Below, piece after piece: positions 27,204 through 36,982 of a stretch of DNA of 64,000 bases. Position numbers and translations under genes: made by a program. Source of the stretch: CAYWFU01 sp964457585. GTDB lineage: Bacteria > JACRDZ01. The DNA lies in the NCBI GenBank assembly GCA_964457585.1, contig CAYWFU010000001.1:62001-126000 (forward strand), written 5' to 3'. Every line of letters starts with the position of its first letter. Position 1 is the stretch's first letter. The notes below the pieces were generated by a model that saw only the letters and a list, made by a program, of their open reading frames with translations, was not told where the DNA came from and ran no database searches.

Positions 27204-28409
27204 TTATTTTCTCTGCAAATCATTCACTATTTTTATTAAAATCTCTTTTGCAATTTTTTCTTTTGGAAGAATAGGATAAGCTTTTTGTTCCCCATTTTTA
27301 TCTATCAATGTAATCTGATTATAATCGCTTTCAAAGCCGGTTTCTTTTTTAGAAACATCATTTGCAATTATAAGATCAAGATTTTTTTCCTTTAGCTTGC
27401 GATTTGCGCCTTCAATCAAATTTTCTGTTTCAGCAGCAAAACCAGCTAAATACTGGTTTGATCTCTTTTTCTTACCCAATTCAGCCAGAATATCAGGATT
27501 TTTAGTTAATGTTAAAATTAATTTTTCCTGAGTTTTTTTTATCTTCTCTTTAAATATTTTTTCCGGTTTATAGTCACTGACAGCAGCAGCTTTAATAATA
27601 ATATCTGCAGATTCATAGTGTTCAAATACTGCTTTGTACATTTCTTCTGCTGATTGTACATAAAAACAATTATCTGCTTTTGGAGGTTGTAAAGATGTTT
27701 TTCCGCATATTAAAATGACTTTTGCTCCCATTAATTTTGCCTGTCTTGCCAGAGCAAATCCCATTTTTCCTGAAGAGTGATTGGATATATATCTTATTGG
27801 GTCAATCATTTCTTCGGTCCTGCCGGCTGTTATCAAAACAGTTTTGCCAGCCAGAGATTCTAAGGATGAAAAAAAATCAAGACAATATGATACAATTTTT
27901 TCCGGTTCCTCCATACGGCCAAGACCTTTATCTCCGCAGGCTAACTCCCCTTCTTTTGGAGAAATAATTTCATACCCGAATTTAATTAAACTACCTATAT
28001 TTTGCTTTACAGCTTGATTGTTCCACATATTATTATTCATAGCAGGAGCAATAATTTTAGGACAGGTGCATGCAAGTGCAATAGTTGTAAGTGCATTATC
28101 AGCAATTCCATACGCTAATTTTCCCAGCAAATTAGCTGTTGCCGGAGCGCATAGAAAAAGAGAAGCCTTTTTTGCTAATTCAATATGATCTATTTTCCCT
28201 TCTTCTCTAAATAAATCTGTAATTACCGCATGCCCTGAAAGAGTTGAGAAAGAAAGAGGTGCAACAAATTTTATTGCATTTTCTGTCATAATAACATAAA
28301 CATCTAAGTCATGTTTTATAAAACCACGCAAAATTTCAAGAGATTTATACGCAGCAATACCTCCGCTTACACCTAATAATAATACCTTTTTATTATTATT
28401 CAATTCCAT
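27204..28409 (-). CDS. coaBC: Bifunctional PPC decarboxylase/PPC synthetase (Dfp)
   Basis: 401 residues. The N-terminal flavin-dependent CoaC half has GVSGGIAAYKSLE, the active His in HIELAKKA and the PAMNNNMW motif. The C-terminal CoaB half starts with AGRTEEMIDPIRYISN and contains KAAAVSDYKP. It makes 4'-phosphopantetheine from phosphopantothenate in CoA synthesis. The order gmk-rpoZ-coaBC is a common bacterial cluster. Confidence 0.95.
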   Translation of the reverse strand: MELNNNKKVLLLGVSGGIAAYKSLEILRGFIKHDLDVYVIMTENAIKFVAPLSFSTLSGHAVITDLFREEGKIDHIELAKKASLFLCAPATANLLGKLAYGIADNALTTIALACTCPKIIAPAMNNNMWNNQAVKQNIGSLIKFGYEIISPKEGELACGDKGLGRMEEPEKIVSYCLDFFSSLESLAGKTVLITAGRTEEMIDPIRYISNHSSGKMGFALARQAKLMGAKVILICGKTSLQPPKADNCFYVQSAEEMYKAVFEHYESADIIIKAAAVSDYKPEKIFKEKIKKTQEKLILTLTKNPDILAELGKKKRSNQYLAGFAAETENLIEGANRKLKEKNLDLIIANDVSKKETGFESDYNQITLIDKNGEQKAYPILPKEKIAKEILIKIVNDLQRK

Positions 28410-28422
28410 TTTCCACCTTATG

Positions 28423-28644
28423 CTAATTCTTTTTAGTTTTAATTTTTTCTTTTAGATCTTTATAATATATTTTGTTTTCAAATATTTCTCTTAAAGCAAT
28501 ATTAATCGGTTTTTCATTTTCTACATTACTTAAAAGCGGCTTGGCATGCGCAATTAACTGCCTTGAACGTTGAGATACCATAATTACTAATCGATATCGT
28601 GTATCTACTTTGTGTAATAATTCTGTAATTGGAAGATAACTCAT
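28423..28644 (-). CDS. rpoZ: RNA polymerase omega subunit
   Basis: 73 residues with the RpoZ core: YRLVIMVSQRSRQLIAHAKP followed by a helix containing NIALREIFENKI. It binds the beta' subunit and helps RNA polymerase assembly. AAAGGAG lies 7 nt upstream of the ATG. It is 13 nt before coaBC and 192 nt after gmk. Confidence 0.9.
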   Translation of the reverse strand: MSYLPITELLHKVDTRYRLVIMVSQRSRQLIAHAKPLLSNVENEKPINIALREIFENKIYYKDLKEKIKTKKN

Positions 28645-28836
28645 TTCATGTCTCCTTTTATAATAATATCAGGATAAAACCCGTGGTTTTGGATATCAAA
28701 GGATTCATGGATTCTAGCAGTATTGCTAACAATCAAATTTAGGTTAAATCGTAAAAAAGTTTTATTCTGGTATTTTGTGTAGTAAATCATTGAATTTATA
28801 TAATATATCGGCTTATCTTATCTAAAACTAGATACA

Positions 28837-29421
28837 TTACGGCTCTTTTAATCTGCTGATCTTGCATTTTTCAGACTTAATTATTGAAAGTACATCTTTT
28901 ACCGCTTCATCTAAATTAATATTTTTTATATAATAATCGTATTTATCCATATATCTCAATTCTATGTCTGCGTTATTAAGCCGTTGTTTAATTGTTTCCT
29001 CATCATCAGTATTGCGAGATCTTAAACGCGATTCTAATATTTCTTTACTCGGCGGCAGGACAAAAATCAAAACACTACCCGGGTATTTTTCTTTAACTCT
29101 AAGCGCTCCTACTACATCAATATCCAGAATGATATCAATCCCGTTATTTATTGAATCTTCTAGAAATTGTTTAGGAGTGCCATAAAGATTTCCATGTACG
29201 CAAGCCCATTCAACAAACTCATTTTTGGAGCATTTTTCTTTAAAAGCTTTTTCCGTTATAAAAAAATAATCAATACCATCTGTTTCACCTTTTCTTGGTT
29301 TACGCGTTGTAGCAGAAATAGAATGCTTCATCGATGAAACAGTATCCAGTAATTTTTTTCTAATTGTTGTTTTGCCTGCGCCTGAAGGCGCCGATATCAC
29401 AACTACCAATCCTTTTTTCAT
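28837..29421 (-). CDS. gmk: Guanylate kinase
   Basis: 194 residues. P-loop SAPSGAGKTT, GMP-binding SATTRKPRKGE, and DIDVVGALRVK with FVLPPS are intact. It phosphorylates GMP to GDP. It starts 2 nt after yicC on the minus strand, as in the typical yicC-gmk-rpoZ cluster. Confidence 0.96.
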   Translation of the reverse strand: MKKGLVVVISAPSGAGKTTIRKKLLDTVSSMKHSISATTRKPRKGETDGIDYFFITEKAFKEKCSKNEFVEWACVHGNLYGTPKQFLEDSINNGIDIILDIDVVGALRVKEKYPGSVLIFVLPPSKEILESRLRSRNTDDEETIKQRLNNADIELRYMDKYDYYIKNINLDEAVKDVLSIIKSEKCKISRLKEP

Positions 29422-29423
29422 TG

Positions 29424-30302
29424 TTACTCCACATTCTGCAGTTGTTCTCTTATTTTTTCTAATTCACATTTAGCTTGAATAACAAGATCGGAAATTTTAT
29501 AAAAATTCGCTTTTGTACCAATGGTATTAAATTCACGATTTAATTCCTGGCAGACAAAATCCAGATGCCTTCCTTTAGTTTTAATATCTTCTTTATTTAT
29601 AATTTGATTAAATTGATTTAAATGACTTTCAATACGCACAGTCTCTTCAGTAATATCACTTTTATCAATAAAAAGAGCAAATTCTAATTTAACCAGTGTT
29701 TCATTTACTGAAACATCCGGCAGCAGCTCATTAAGTCTTTTTTCGAGTTTATTTCTATAAATATTTTTTAATTCTTCTCTCTGATTTTTAATATTTAAAT
29801 TAAACTCCTCAAGTATATTAATTCTATTTAATATATCTGATTTTAATTTAATTCCTTCTTCTATTCTCATTTTTTCAAATACATTTAAAGCATCTGACAG
29901 TGTATCTTTAATAAGAGGCCAGATAAGCTCACTGTCTAATGCTGGTTTTTCAAATTTAATAATATCTTTTAATGTGAGTATATCAATAACCTTAATATTA
30001 TCATTTAAATTGAATTCATCATTCAATTTTTTAATTAAATCATAATAGTATCTGAAAATATCCATATCAATTTTATAATTTCCTGAATTTGATTCTTTTT
30101 CCAGATCTAAAAAAACGCTTATTCGTCCACGGCTAATTACTTCCTGTATTTTTTCTTTTATTCTGCTTTCTAATGTTAATAAATCATGAGGGAGTTTTAT
30201 TGTTACTTCAAAAAATTTTTGATTAACCGCCTGAATTTTTATTTTACAAATATATTTATCTTTTTTTATTTCCGAATAACCATATCCGGTCATACTTTTC
30301 AT
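29424..30302 (-). CDS. YicC family protein
   Basis: 292 residues with hallmark YicC ends: MKSMTGYGYSE at the N-terminus, a long helical middle, and a C-terminus with KGRHLDFVCQELNREFNT then TIGTKAN. E. coli YicC is described as an endoribonuclease. It heads the minus-strand cluster and has its own promoter upstream. Confidence 0.93.
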   Translation of the reverse strand: MKSMTGYGYSEIKKDKYICKIKIQAVNQKFFEVTIKLPHDLLTLESRIKEKIQEVISRGRISVFLDLEKESNSGNYKIDMDIFRYYYDLIKKLNDEFNLNDNIKVIDILTLKDIIKFEKPALDSELIWPLIKDTLSDALNVFEKMRIEEGIKLKSDILNRINILEEFNLNIKNQREELKNIYRNKLEKRLNELLPDVSVNETLVKLEFALFIDKSDITEETVRIESHLNQFNQIINKEDIKTKGRHLDFVCQELNREFNTIGTKANFYKISDLVIQAKCELEKIREQLQNVE

Positions 30303-30341
30303 GAAAACCTCTTCTTATTTAGCTTATACTCCTGTGGGTAT

Positions 30342-30370
30342 ATATTAGCTAAAGCAGCATTTTTTGTCAA
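30342..30370 (-). promoter_or_regulatory. Promoter of the yicC-gmk-rpoZ-coaBC operon
   Basis: Minus strand: TTGACA (30365-30370), 17-bp spacer, TAATAT (30342-30347). It is about 40 bp upstream of the yicC start. Confidence 0.75.
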
Positions 30371-30405
30371 GTAATGATAAAATAATGATAAAATAATAAT
30401 TTAAA

Positions 30406-30433
30406 TTGACTTTTAGCCCCAATAATGTAAAAT
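30406..30433 (+). promoter_or_regulatory. Promoter of hisD
   Basis: TTGACT (30406-30411), 16-bp spacer, TAAAAT (30428-30433), about 40 bp upstream of hisD. It diverges from the yicC promoter. No his-leader peptide or T-box structure is evident. Confidence 0.55.
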
Positions 30434-30473
30434 ATTTTTACTCCTAATATATTATATAAATGGGAAGGGAAAA

Positions 30474-31763
30474 ATGATTGATATATTTAAAGTTGATGAA
30501 TCCAATGCAAAAGAAAAAATTAAAAAAATTTTATCCCGTGGAGAAATTCAATCAGAAGAAGTACAAAATGTTGTTAAAGAAATAATTGAAGAAGTAAGGC
30601 AGAATGGGGACAATGCAATTCTGAAATTTACTAAAAAATTTGATAAAGTATCATTAAATCCAAAAAATATAACAGTTACTTCAAATGAAATAAAACAAGC
30701 ATATAAAAATGTTAATAAAAAAAATATTATCGCATTAAAAAAAGCTTATGAAAATGTCCTGAAATTCCATAAATCACAAATAGAAAATTCTAAATTTATG
30801 CTTGAGAATGAATTTATTCTTGGACAAATCATCCGTCCATTAAAACGAGTAGGAATCTATGTCCCGGGCGGAAGAGCAATTCTGGTATCTACTGTTCTTA
30901 TGAACAGCATTCCTGCATACCTTGCAGGTGTGGAAGAAATTATTATGGTTACTCCACCAAATTTATACGGAAAAGTGGACCCATATTTATTAATTGCAGC
31001 AGACATGGTTGGGATAAAAACAATTTTTAAAGTTGGTGGCGCACAGGCAATTGCAGCGCTGGCTTATGGAACTAAAACTATACCTAAAGTGGATAAAATA
31101 GTTGGTCCAGGTAATATCTATGTTGCGCAAGCCAAAAAACATGTTTTCGGCAGAGTAGATATAGATATGATTGCTGGACCAAGCGAAATTTTAATAATAG
31201 CTGATGAATTATCTAATCCTGAATTTATAGCCAGTGATTTACTATCTCAGGCAGAACATGATGAAAAAGCTTCAGCTATTCTTGTAACTTCTTCTTTTCA
31301 AATAGCGCAAAAGGTAAAAACTGAAATACAAAAGCAACTGGATAAATTAAAAAGAAAAAATATTGCCGTGGAATCTTTAAAAAATTTTGGCGGAATTTTT
31401 TTAGTTAAAGATATATCCAGTGCTATTGCTTTTTCGAATGATTTCGCACCTGAACACCTTGAATTGCATTTAAAAGAGCCATTTATATGGCTTGGTAAAA
31501 TTAAAAATGCCGGTGCTATTTTTATTGGTTCATATTCTCCTGAAGCTTGCGGAGATTATATGGCAGGACCAAATCATGTGCTTCCCACAGGTGGAACTTC
31601 TAGATTTTTTTCTCCATTGGGTGTTTATGACTTTATAAAACGAACCAGTGTGATTTACTATTCAAATAAAAAACTAAGAGAAATGGCATCTTATATTACT
31701 GCTATTTCAAAAATTGAAGGATTAGAAGCTCATACACTTTCTGTAAAAAAACGCATATATTGA
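30474..31763 (+). CDS. hisD: Histidinol dehydrogenase
   Basis: 429 residues. Family motifs include VGIYVPGGRA, VGPGNIYVAQAKK, DMIAGPSEIL, SQAEHDEKA, APEHLEL and LPTGGTSRFFSP. It is a Zn-dependent dehydrogenase performing the last two steps of histidine synthesis. The ribosome site GGGAAGGG precedes ATG 30474. It is followed by a tandem pair of TPR/thioredoxin-fold genes before hisI and hisG. Confidence 0.97.
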   Translation: MIDIFKVDESNAKEKIKKILSRGEIQSEEVQNVVKEIIEEVRQNGDNAILKFTKKFDKVSLNPKNITVTSNEIKQAYKNVNKKNIIALKKAYENVLKFHKSQIENSKFMLENEFILGQIIRPLKRVGIYVPGGRAILVSTVLMNSIPAYLAGVEEIIMVTPPNLYGKVDPYLLIAADMVGIKTIFKVGGAQAIAALAYGTKTIPKVDKIVGPGNIYVAQAKKHVFGRVDIDMIAGPSEILIIADELSNPEFIASDLLSQAEHDEKASAILVTSSFQIAQKVKTEIQKQLDKLKRKNIAVESLKNFGGIFLVKDISSAIAFSNDFAPEHLELHLKEPFIWLGKIKNAGAIFIGSYSPEACGDYMAGPNHVLPTGGTSRFFSPLGVYDFIKRTSVIYYSNKKLREMASYITAISKIEGLEAHTLSVKKRIY

Positions 31764-31811
31764 GTTTTATTTTTTTTTGTTATAATATAGTATTATTTAT
31801 AAGGAAAACCG

Positions 31812-33473
31812 ATGATAAAAAAAATTCTAATATTTTTTCTCATACTTTTGCCAATTTACGCCTTTGCTGAAATTCTTCCTTATGATTCAAGTGTACTTTT
31901 TAATGAAGAACAATCATGGGTTGAACCCTTTAGATATTTTGATGCGGGAAATATTATAGAAATTAAACAAAATGACGTCAGGATTAATCTTGGGGAAAAT
32001 TTAAATATTCAATCAGGTTTTGTTTATGATATTTATCATAAAAATGAGGTTACCGGTCAATTAAATATAATTTCTGTTTTAGAAGATGAATCCGAAGGTA
32101 AATTGATTGCCAAAAAGGGAACTATAAGTAATTATGATGAAATAAAATTTGTTGGACAAATAAATGTATTTGAAAATCAAAAATATTCTAAACGTTATGA
32201 TAAAAAACTATCAGGTAAAATTACTATAGTTGAAGAAAACTTCTGTCTTATTAATATTAATCGTAAAAATGGTGTTGAAATCGGGATGAAATTCAGTATT
32301 ATTAATAAAGAAGAAGAACCAATTGGAGTAATTGAAGTAGTTGATACCTCTTTTGATAAAGACAGTTTATGCAGTATTAGTGAAAAAAATAAAAAAATTG
32401 AAATCGGATATATAGTGAAAAAAAATCCTCGTTCAAAAGAACAATGGATTGAATTAGCAGTATTATGGGAAACTCAACCTGAAACTCAATTTGATGCAGT
32501 CTATGCTTATGAAAAAGCATTGGATATAGATCCATCATCAAATGAAATTAAAAATAATTTTTTCAAATTGCTGGAAAAAGTCTCTAATGAATTTATAGGC
32601 AATGAAATTTATGATAAAGCTTTAATTTATATTAAAAAAATAAAAAAATATAATCCAAAATTTGATGAAAAATATAAAGATCTGCTTAACAGAACCCTTG
32701 ATAAAGGGAAAACATTCTGGCATACAGGAAATTATATCCAGGCAATTAGATATTTTGAACAATTGGAGCAGTCACCTGAAACTATAAAACTGCTTTCTGA
32801 TAGTTATATTGAAGTCGGAAATGAATTTGAAGGACAAAACAATCTTAAGCCTGCTATATATTGTTATGAAAGAGCTAATAAATTAAGCCCAAAAAATATT
32901 AATTACCAAAAAAATCTGTATACAATTTATGAGAACAATAAAATGTATGATAAAGCAATCAATGTTTTAAAAAATCTAAAAGATTTAAATATCGATGATC
33001 AAACAAAAAAATGGGTAAATGAACAACTTGATAACATACTGAGGGTTCAAGAAAAACGAGCTCCTAATTATCGTTTTGTTGATTTGGGTAGAACAAATTT
33101 CAATTTAGATTCATTGCAAGGCTATGTAGTATTTACTATTTTATGGAGTACTTCTTTTGATGGTATACTTGAAGAACTTCGCTTCCTCGCACTATTTTCT
33201 GAAAAATTTAAAAATCAACCATTAAGAATAATAGCTATAAACAGCGATCAAAGGGGAGCAGAGGTAATAAACCAATTTATAACTTCAAATGAATTAAAAG
33301 TAAATTATACAATTGCTTTTACTCCTGATAGAATTGATTTTCTTTTTCCTACTAATGTTATTCCGCAAATAGCTATTGTTGATAAAAGAGGTAAGCTTGT
33401 ATATCATAAAATAGGGAAAATAGATGAAAGAGAAATAGAAGAATTATTTAGCCGTATTTTAAATGATAATTAA
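31812..33473 (+). CDS. Exported TPR protein with thioredoxin-like fold, paralogue 2
   Basis: 553 residues. Signal peptide MIKKILIFFLILLPIYAFA, then two beta segments (IQSGFVYDIY; NGVEIGMKF), TPR-like helices, and a C-terminal thioredoxin-like region where the expected WCxxC reads WSTSFDG (Trp445). It has the same architecture as the proteins at 308-2026 and 33496-35163. It lies between hisD and the third paralogue with a 48-nt gap. Function is unknown; probably periplasmic. Confidence 0.8.
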   Translation: MIKKILIFFLILLPIYAFAEILPYDSSVLFNEEQSWVEPFRYFDAGNIIEIKQNDVRINLGENLNIQSGFVYDIYHKNEVTGQLNIISVLEDESEGKLIAKKGTISNYDEIKFVGQINVFENQKYSKRYDKKLSGKITIVEENFCLININRKNGVEIGMKFSIINKEEEPIGVIEVVDTSFDKDSLCSISEKNKKIEIGYIVKKNPRSKEQWIELAVLWETQPETQFDAVYAYEKALDIDPSSNEIKNNFFKLLEKVSNEFIGNEIYDKALIYIKKIKKYNPKFDEKYKDLLNRTLDKGKTFWHTGNYIQAIRYFEQLEQSPETIKLLSDSYIEVGNEFEGQNNLKPAIYCYERANKLSPKNINYQKNLYTIYENNKMYDKAINVLKNLKDLNIDDQTKKWVNEQLDNILRVQEKRAPNYRFVDLGRTNFNLDSLQGYVVFTILWSTSFDGILEELRFLALFSEKFKNQPLRIIAINSDQRGAEVINQFITSNELKVNYTIAFTPDRIDFLFPTNVIPQIAIVDKRGKLVYHKIGKIDEREIEELFSRILNDN

Positions 33474-33495
33474 TAGTATTGGGAAAAAACAAATT

Positions 33496-35163
33496 ATGAA
33501 AAAAAATTGGATAATATTACTATTTCTGATTTTATTCCCTTTAGAATCTTACTCGGAAATATTTAAATTTGATTCTTCTTATCTTTTATTTGAAAACAAA
33601 AGCTGGGTTTCTCCCTTTATTTTTTATAATTATACATTTGTAACTTTAGTATCTGACAATGAAGCAACAATAGATTTTGGTTCAAAACATGGAGTTCAGC
33701 CAGGATTTATTTATGATATTTTTCATGGCAATAAAAATAAACCAGATGCCAGAATATGTATAAATATTGTAAACAAATACACAAGTAATGGCTACTATTT
33801 AACAAAACCAAAATATGTGGATTCTATTTCTCCAGGCGATAAAGCGATTTTTACAAATTTGATTGAAACAAAAGAGAATCAATCATTTTTTAACAGGATT
33901 GAAAAAGAACTGAATAGCAAAATCTCTTTAATTGATAAAGATTTGTGTTTTATTGATATTACTAAAAAAAATGGAGTTCAAAAAGGGCAATTATTAAAAG
34001 TTTATAATGACAAAAAAAATATTATAGGTGAAATAGAAATTATTGAACCTGTCGAAGCAGGGGCATCAATTGCAATAGTGAAAAATCAGATTGAACAATT
34101 TAAAATTGGATATGAAATAAGAAAAGATAAATATTCTGCTTCTGATTGGTTAGAAATCGCTCGAAGATTAGCCCGTGAAGAAGCTACTCTTAAAGATGCT
34201 GTTTTCGCTTATGAAAAAGCAATAAAATTAGGGGCTGATCCTTCATCTTTTTCAGGTGAACTTGGGAACATTATTTTAGTTATTGCTCAAAAACAAGAAA
34301 AAGAAGGTGAATTGGGCAGGGCGCTTTTTTATTGGAATATGTGTATAAAATATAATTCATTATGTGAAGAAAATTATAAATTTTTAATTCCTAAAGTCAT
34401 AGATAGTGGGAAAATTTTATGGGAAAGAAAAGAGTGGATTGATGTAATAAAAAACTTTGAAAATCTACCTAAAAGTGAGGAAATAGGAAAATATTTATCT
34501 GCAAGTTATAACTTTCTTGGTAAAGAAGTAGAAAGCAAAAATCATCAGATGGCTATTTATTGTTATGAACAATCTTTTAAAATCTCATCAAAAAATATTT
34601 TTGCATTAAAAAATCTTGCCAATATTTATTTTCAGGATATTTTATTTGACAAAGCACTATTCTGGCTGGCAAAAATAAAAGATATATCAACAAGGGAAGA
34701 TGAAAAAAACTGGGCAGATATTAGAAAAGATGAGATTTCAAGAGCCAGAGAAAACCTTGTTCCTAATTACTCTTTTACTTCTTTTTCTGGAACGGATTTC
34801 AATTTAGATTCTTTAAAGGGGAATATTATTTTATTGGTTCTCTGGAATAAGCAAAATTTTTCAAGCAAGTCTGAAATTGATTATTTAAAATTTTTTTATG
34901 AAAACTATAAAAATAAAAAATTTAAAATTTTAGCAATTCATAGCACCAGAGATACTAATTTAGTAAGAAGTTATCAGCAAGAAACAGAAGGAATTGATTT
35001 TGATATTGTATTTGGCAATAATGAAATGACTTTTTTATTCCCTGAAGCAGATACTTTGCCTCAAAATGTTATTTTAGATAAAAAAGGCAAAATTGTATAT
35101 CAAAAAGCATCATTTGATGAAAATGAACTGAAAAATATTGTTGATGCATTGTTATTGGAATGA
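33496..35163 (+). CDS. Exported TPR protein with thioredoxin-like fold, paralogue 3
   Basis: About 555 residues from ATG 33496 (MKKNWIILLFLILFPLESYS, a signal peptide); an in-frame ATG at 33463 overlaps the previous gene and would extend the N-terminus. It has the same domains as paralogue 2. The thioredoxin active site is replaced by WNKQNF (Trp450). The beta segment reads HGVQPGFIYDIF. It is likely co-transcribed with paralogue 2 and with hisI 30 nt downstream. Confidence 0.8.
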   Translation: MKKNWIILLFLILFPLESYSEIFKFDSSYLLFENKSWVSPFIFYNYTFVTLVSDNEATIDFGSKHGVQPGFIYDIFHGNKNKPDARICINIVNKYTSNGYYLTKPKYVDSISPGDKAIFTNLIETKENQSFFNRIEKELNSKISLIDKDLCFIDITKKNGVQKGQLLKVYNDKKNIIGEIEIIEPVEAGASIAIVKNQIEQFKIGYEIRKDKYSASDWLEIARRLAREEATLKDAVFAYEKAIKLGADPSSFSGELGNIILVIAQKQEKEGELGRALFYWNMCIKYNSLCEENYKFLIPKVIDSGKILWERKEWIDVIKNFENLPKSEEIGKYLSASYNFLGKEVESKNHQMAIYCYEQSFKISSKNIFALKNLANIYFQDILFDKALFWLAKIKDISTREDEKNWADIRKDEISRARENLVPNYSFTSFSGTDFNLDSLKGNIILLVLWNKQNFSSKSEIDYLKFFYENYKNKKFKILAIHSTRDTNLVRSYQQETEGIDFDIVFGNNEMTFLFPEADTLPQNVILDKKGKIVYQKASFDENELKNIVDALLLE

Positions 35164-35193
35164 AGAATATTTGCTCTTTCTGAAAGGAATATT

Positions 35194-35577
35194 ATGATTA
35201 ATTTAGATTTTGAAAAAAGTGATGGAATAATTCCTGTAATTATTCAGGATTATAAAACACAGGAAATTTTAATGCTGGCTTATATGAATAAAGCAGCATG
35301 GGAAAAGACACAAACAACCGGGAAGGTTCATTATTTCAGCCGTTCGCGAAATAAATTGTGGCTTAAAGGCGAGAGTTCCGGACACTATCAAATTGTTAAG
35401 GAAATATTAGTTGATTGTGATAATGATACATTATTAATTAAAATAGAACAAATTGGCGGTGCTGCCTGCCATACAGGTTATAATTCATGTTTTTACCGCA
35501 GAATAGCAAATGATGTAGAAAAAATAATTAAGGATGAAAAAGTATTCGATCCGGAAAAGGTTTATGCTAAAATCTAG
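35194..35577 (+). CDS. hisI: Phosphoribosyl-AMP cyclohydrolase
   Basis: 127 residues, HisI domain only with no HisE fusion. It has the metal-binding AACHTGYNSCFYR and VDCDNDTLL. It opens the purine ring of PR-AMP in histidine synthesis. The site AAAGGA precedes the ATG. It lies 14 nt before hisG. A separate hisE must be elsewhere. Confidence 0.95.
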   Translation: MINLDFEKSDGIIPVIIQDYKTQEILMLAYMNKAAWEKTQTTGKVHYFSRSRNKLWLKGESSGHYQIVKEILVDCDNDTLLIKIEQIGGAACHTGYNSCFYRRIANDVEKIIKDEKVFDPEKVYAKI

Positions 35578-35591
35578 AAAGGTAGAAAAAA

Positions 35592-36461
35592 ATGAAATTA
35601 ACATTGGGTTTACCTAAAGGCAGCTTACAGGAATCTACTTTAAAAATGTTTAAAAAAGCAGGATTCAATATTAGTGTTGGATCGCGTTCTTATTTCCCCT
35701 CTATCGATGACGAAGAAATTGAATGTATGTTAATACGCGCACAGGAAATAGGGAAATATGTTGAACAGGGCGTGCTGGACTGCGGCTTAACAGGCAAAGA
35801 CTGGATTATGGAAACACACTCAGATGTTGCTGAAGTTGCAGATTTAATTTATGCAAAGCAGGGATTGCGTCCAGTACGCTGGGTTTTGGCTGCTCCTGAA
35901 GATTCAGATATTAAATCAGTAAAAGATTTGCAGGGAAAAAGAATTGCCACTGAGGTAGTTAATTTAACACAGGATTATTTAAAAAAACATGGAGTGAAAG
36001 CAGAAGTAGAGTTTTCATGGGGCGCTACTGAAGCTAAAGTTCCCGCACTGGTTGACGCTATTGTGGAAATTACTGAAACCGGTTCATCATTACGTGCCAA
36101 TAAATTAAAAATTGTCGAAACTATATTAGAATCAACAACTAAATTTATTGCAAATAAAGCAGCATGGAAAGATGACTGGAAAAAACAAAAAATGGAAAAT
36201 ATTTTAACTTTGCTCAAAGGAGCTTTGGCTGCGGAAGAAAAGGTTGGATTGAAAATGAATATTCATAAAGAAAAACTAAATCAAGTTCTGCCTTTATTGC
36301 CATCTCTTCGCAATCCTACAATATCTGGACTTACAGATACAAATTGGGTAGCTCTGGAAATAATTATAGAAGAAAAAGTGGTTAGAGAACTTATCCCACG
36401 CTTACGCAGATTTGGAGCAGAAGGAATAGTTGAATACCCATTAAATAAAATAATTGAATAA
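35592..36461 (+). CDS. hisG: ATP phosphoribosyltransferase, long form
   Basis: 289 residues, the HisG_L form with its own C-terminal regulatory domain (VGLKMNIHKEKL to LRRFGAEGIVEYPLNKII region), so no HisZ is needed. It starts LTLGLPKGSLQE. DCGLTGKDWI and TGSSLRANKL are conserved. It is the first committed and histidine-inhibited step. It is unusual as the last gene of its run. Confidence 0.96.
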   Translation: MKLTLGLPKGSLQESTLKMFKKAGFNISVGSRSYFPSIDDEEIECMLIRAQEIGKYVEQGVLDCGLTGKDWIMETHSDVAEVADLIYAKQGLRPVRWVLAAPEDSDIKSVKDLQGKRIATEVVNLTQDYLKKHGVKAEVEFSWGATEAKVPALVDAIVEITETGSSLRANKLKIVETILESTTKFIANKAAWKDDWKKQKMENILTLLKGALAAEEKVGLKMNIHKEKLNQVLPLLPSLRNPTISGLTDTNWVALEIIIEEKVVRELIPRLRRFGAEGIVEYPLNKIIE

Positions 36462-36471
36462 AAGGACTATT

Positions 36472-36942
36472 ATGCGAATTGGATTTGGATATGATGTTCA
36501 TGCTTTAACAATTAACCGTAAGTTAATAATGGGTGGCGTTGATATTCCCCATTCGCATGGCCTTTTAGGACATTCAGATGCTGATGTTCTTTTGCATGCA
36601 ATCTGTGATGCGCTTTTAGGCGCAGCAGGTTTAGGTGATATTGGCAAACATTTTCCTGATACAGACAATAAATTCAAAGATATATCCAGCTTAATTTTAC
36701 TTAAAGAAGTAAGATTGAAAATTCAAAATGCAGGATTTAAAATAAGTAATATAGATTGTGTTGTCATTGCTGAAGCACCAAAAATAAGTAAATATATTCC
36801 CAAAATGATTGAAAATATAGCAAATGCGCTTGATATTGCTTCTTCCTGTATAAATATAAAAGCCACTACTGCTGAAGGACTTGGCGCTTTTGGCAGGAAG
36901 GAAGGCATTGCAGCAAATGCTGTAACTCTTCTGGATTCTTAA
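36472..36942 (+). CDS. ispF: 2-C-methyl-D-erythritol 2,4-cyclodiphosphate synthase
   Basis: 156 residues from ATG 36472 (MRIGFGYDVHAL), preceded by AAAAGGA; an upstream ATG at 36454 overlaps hisG. The metal site (DVH) and HSDADVLLHAICDALLGA are intact. It acts in the MEP isoprenoid pathway. It lies 10 nt after hisG. Confidence 0.96.
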   Translation: MRIGFGYDVHALTINRKLIMGGVDIPHSHGLLGHSDADVLLHAICDALLGAAGLGDIGKHFPDTDNKFKDISSLILLKEVRLKIQNAGFKISNIDCVVIAEAPKISKYIPKMIENIANALDIASSCINIKATTAEGLGAFGRKEGIAANAVTLLDS

Positions 36943-36982
36943 AGCGACTTTGAATTAGGTATTGTCAAAATAGGAGGTTGCT

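Noticed and set aside
27722..28017. Two plus-strand frames across coaBC
   Set aside because: They are antisense to a strongly conserved gene and show no coding signs.
30300..30474. His leader peptide or T-box upstream of hisD
   Set aside because: No run of histidine codons and no specifier-loop or antiterminator pattern was found.
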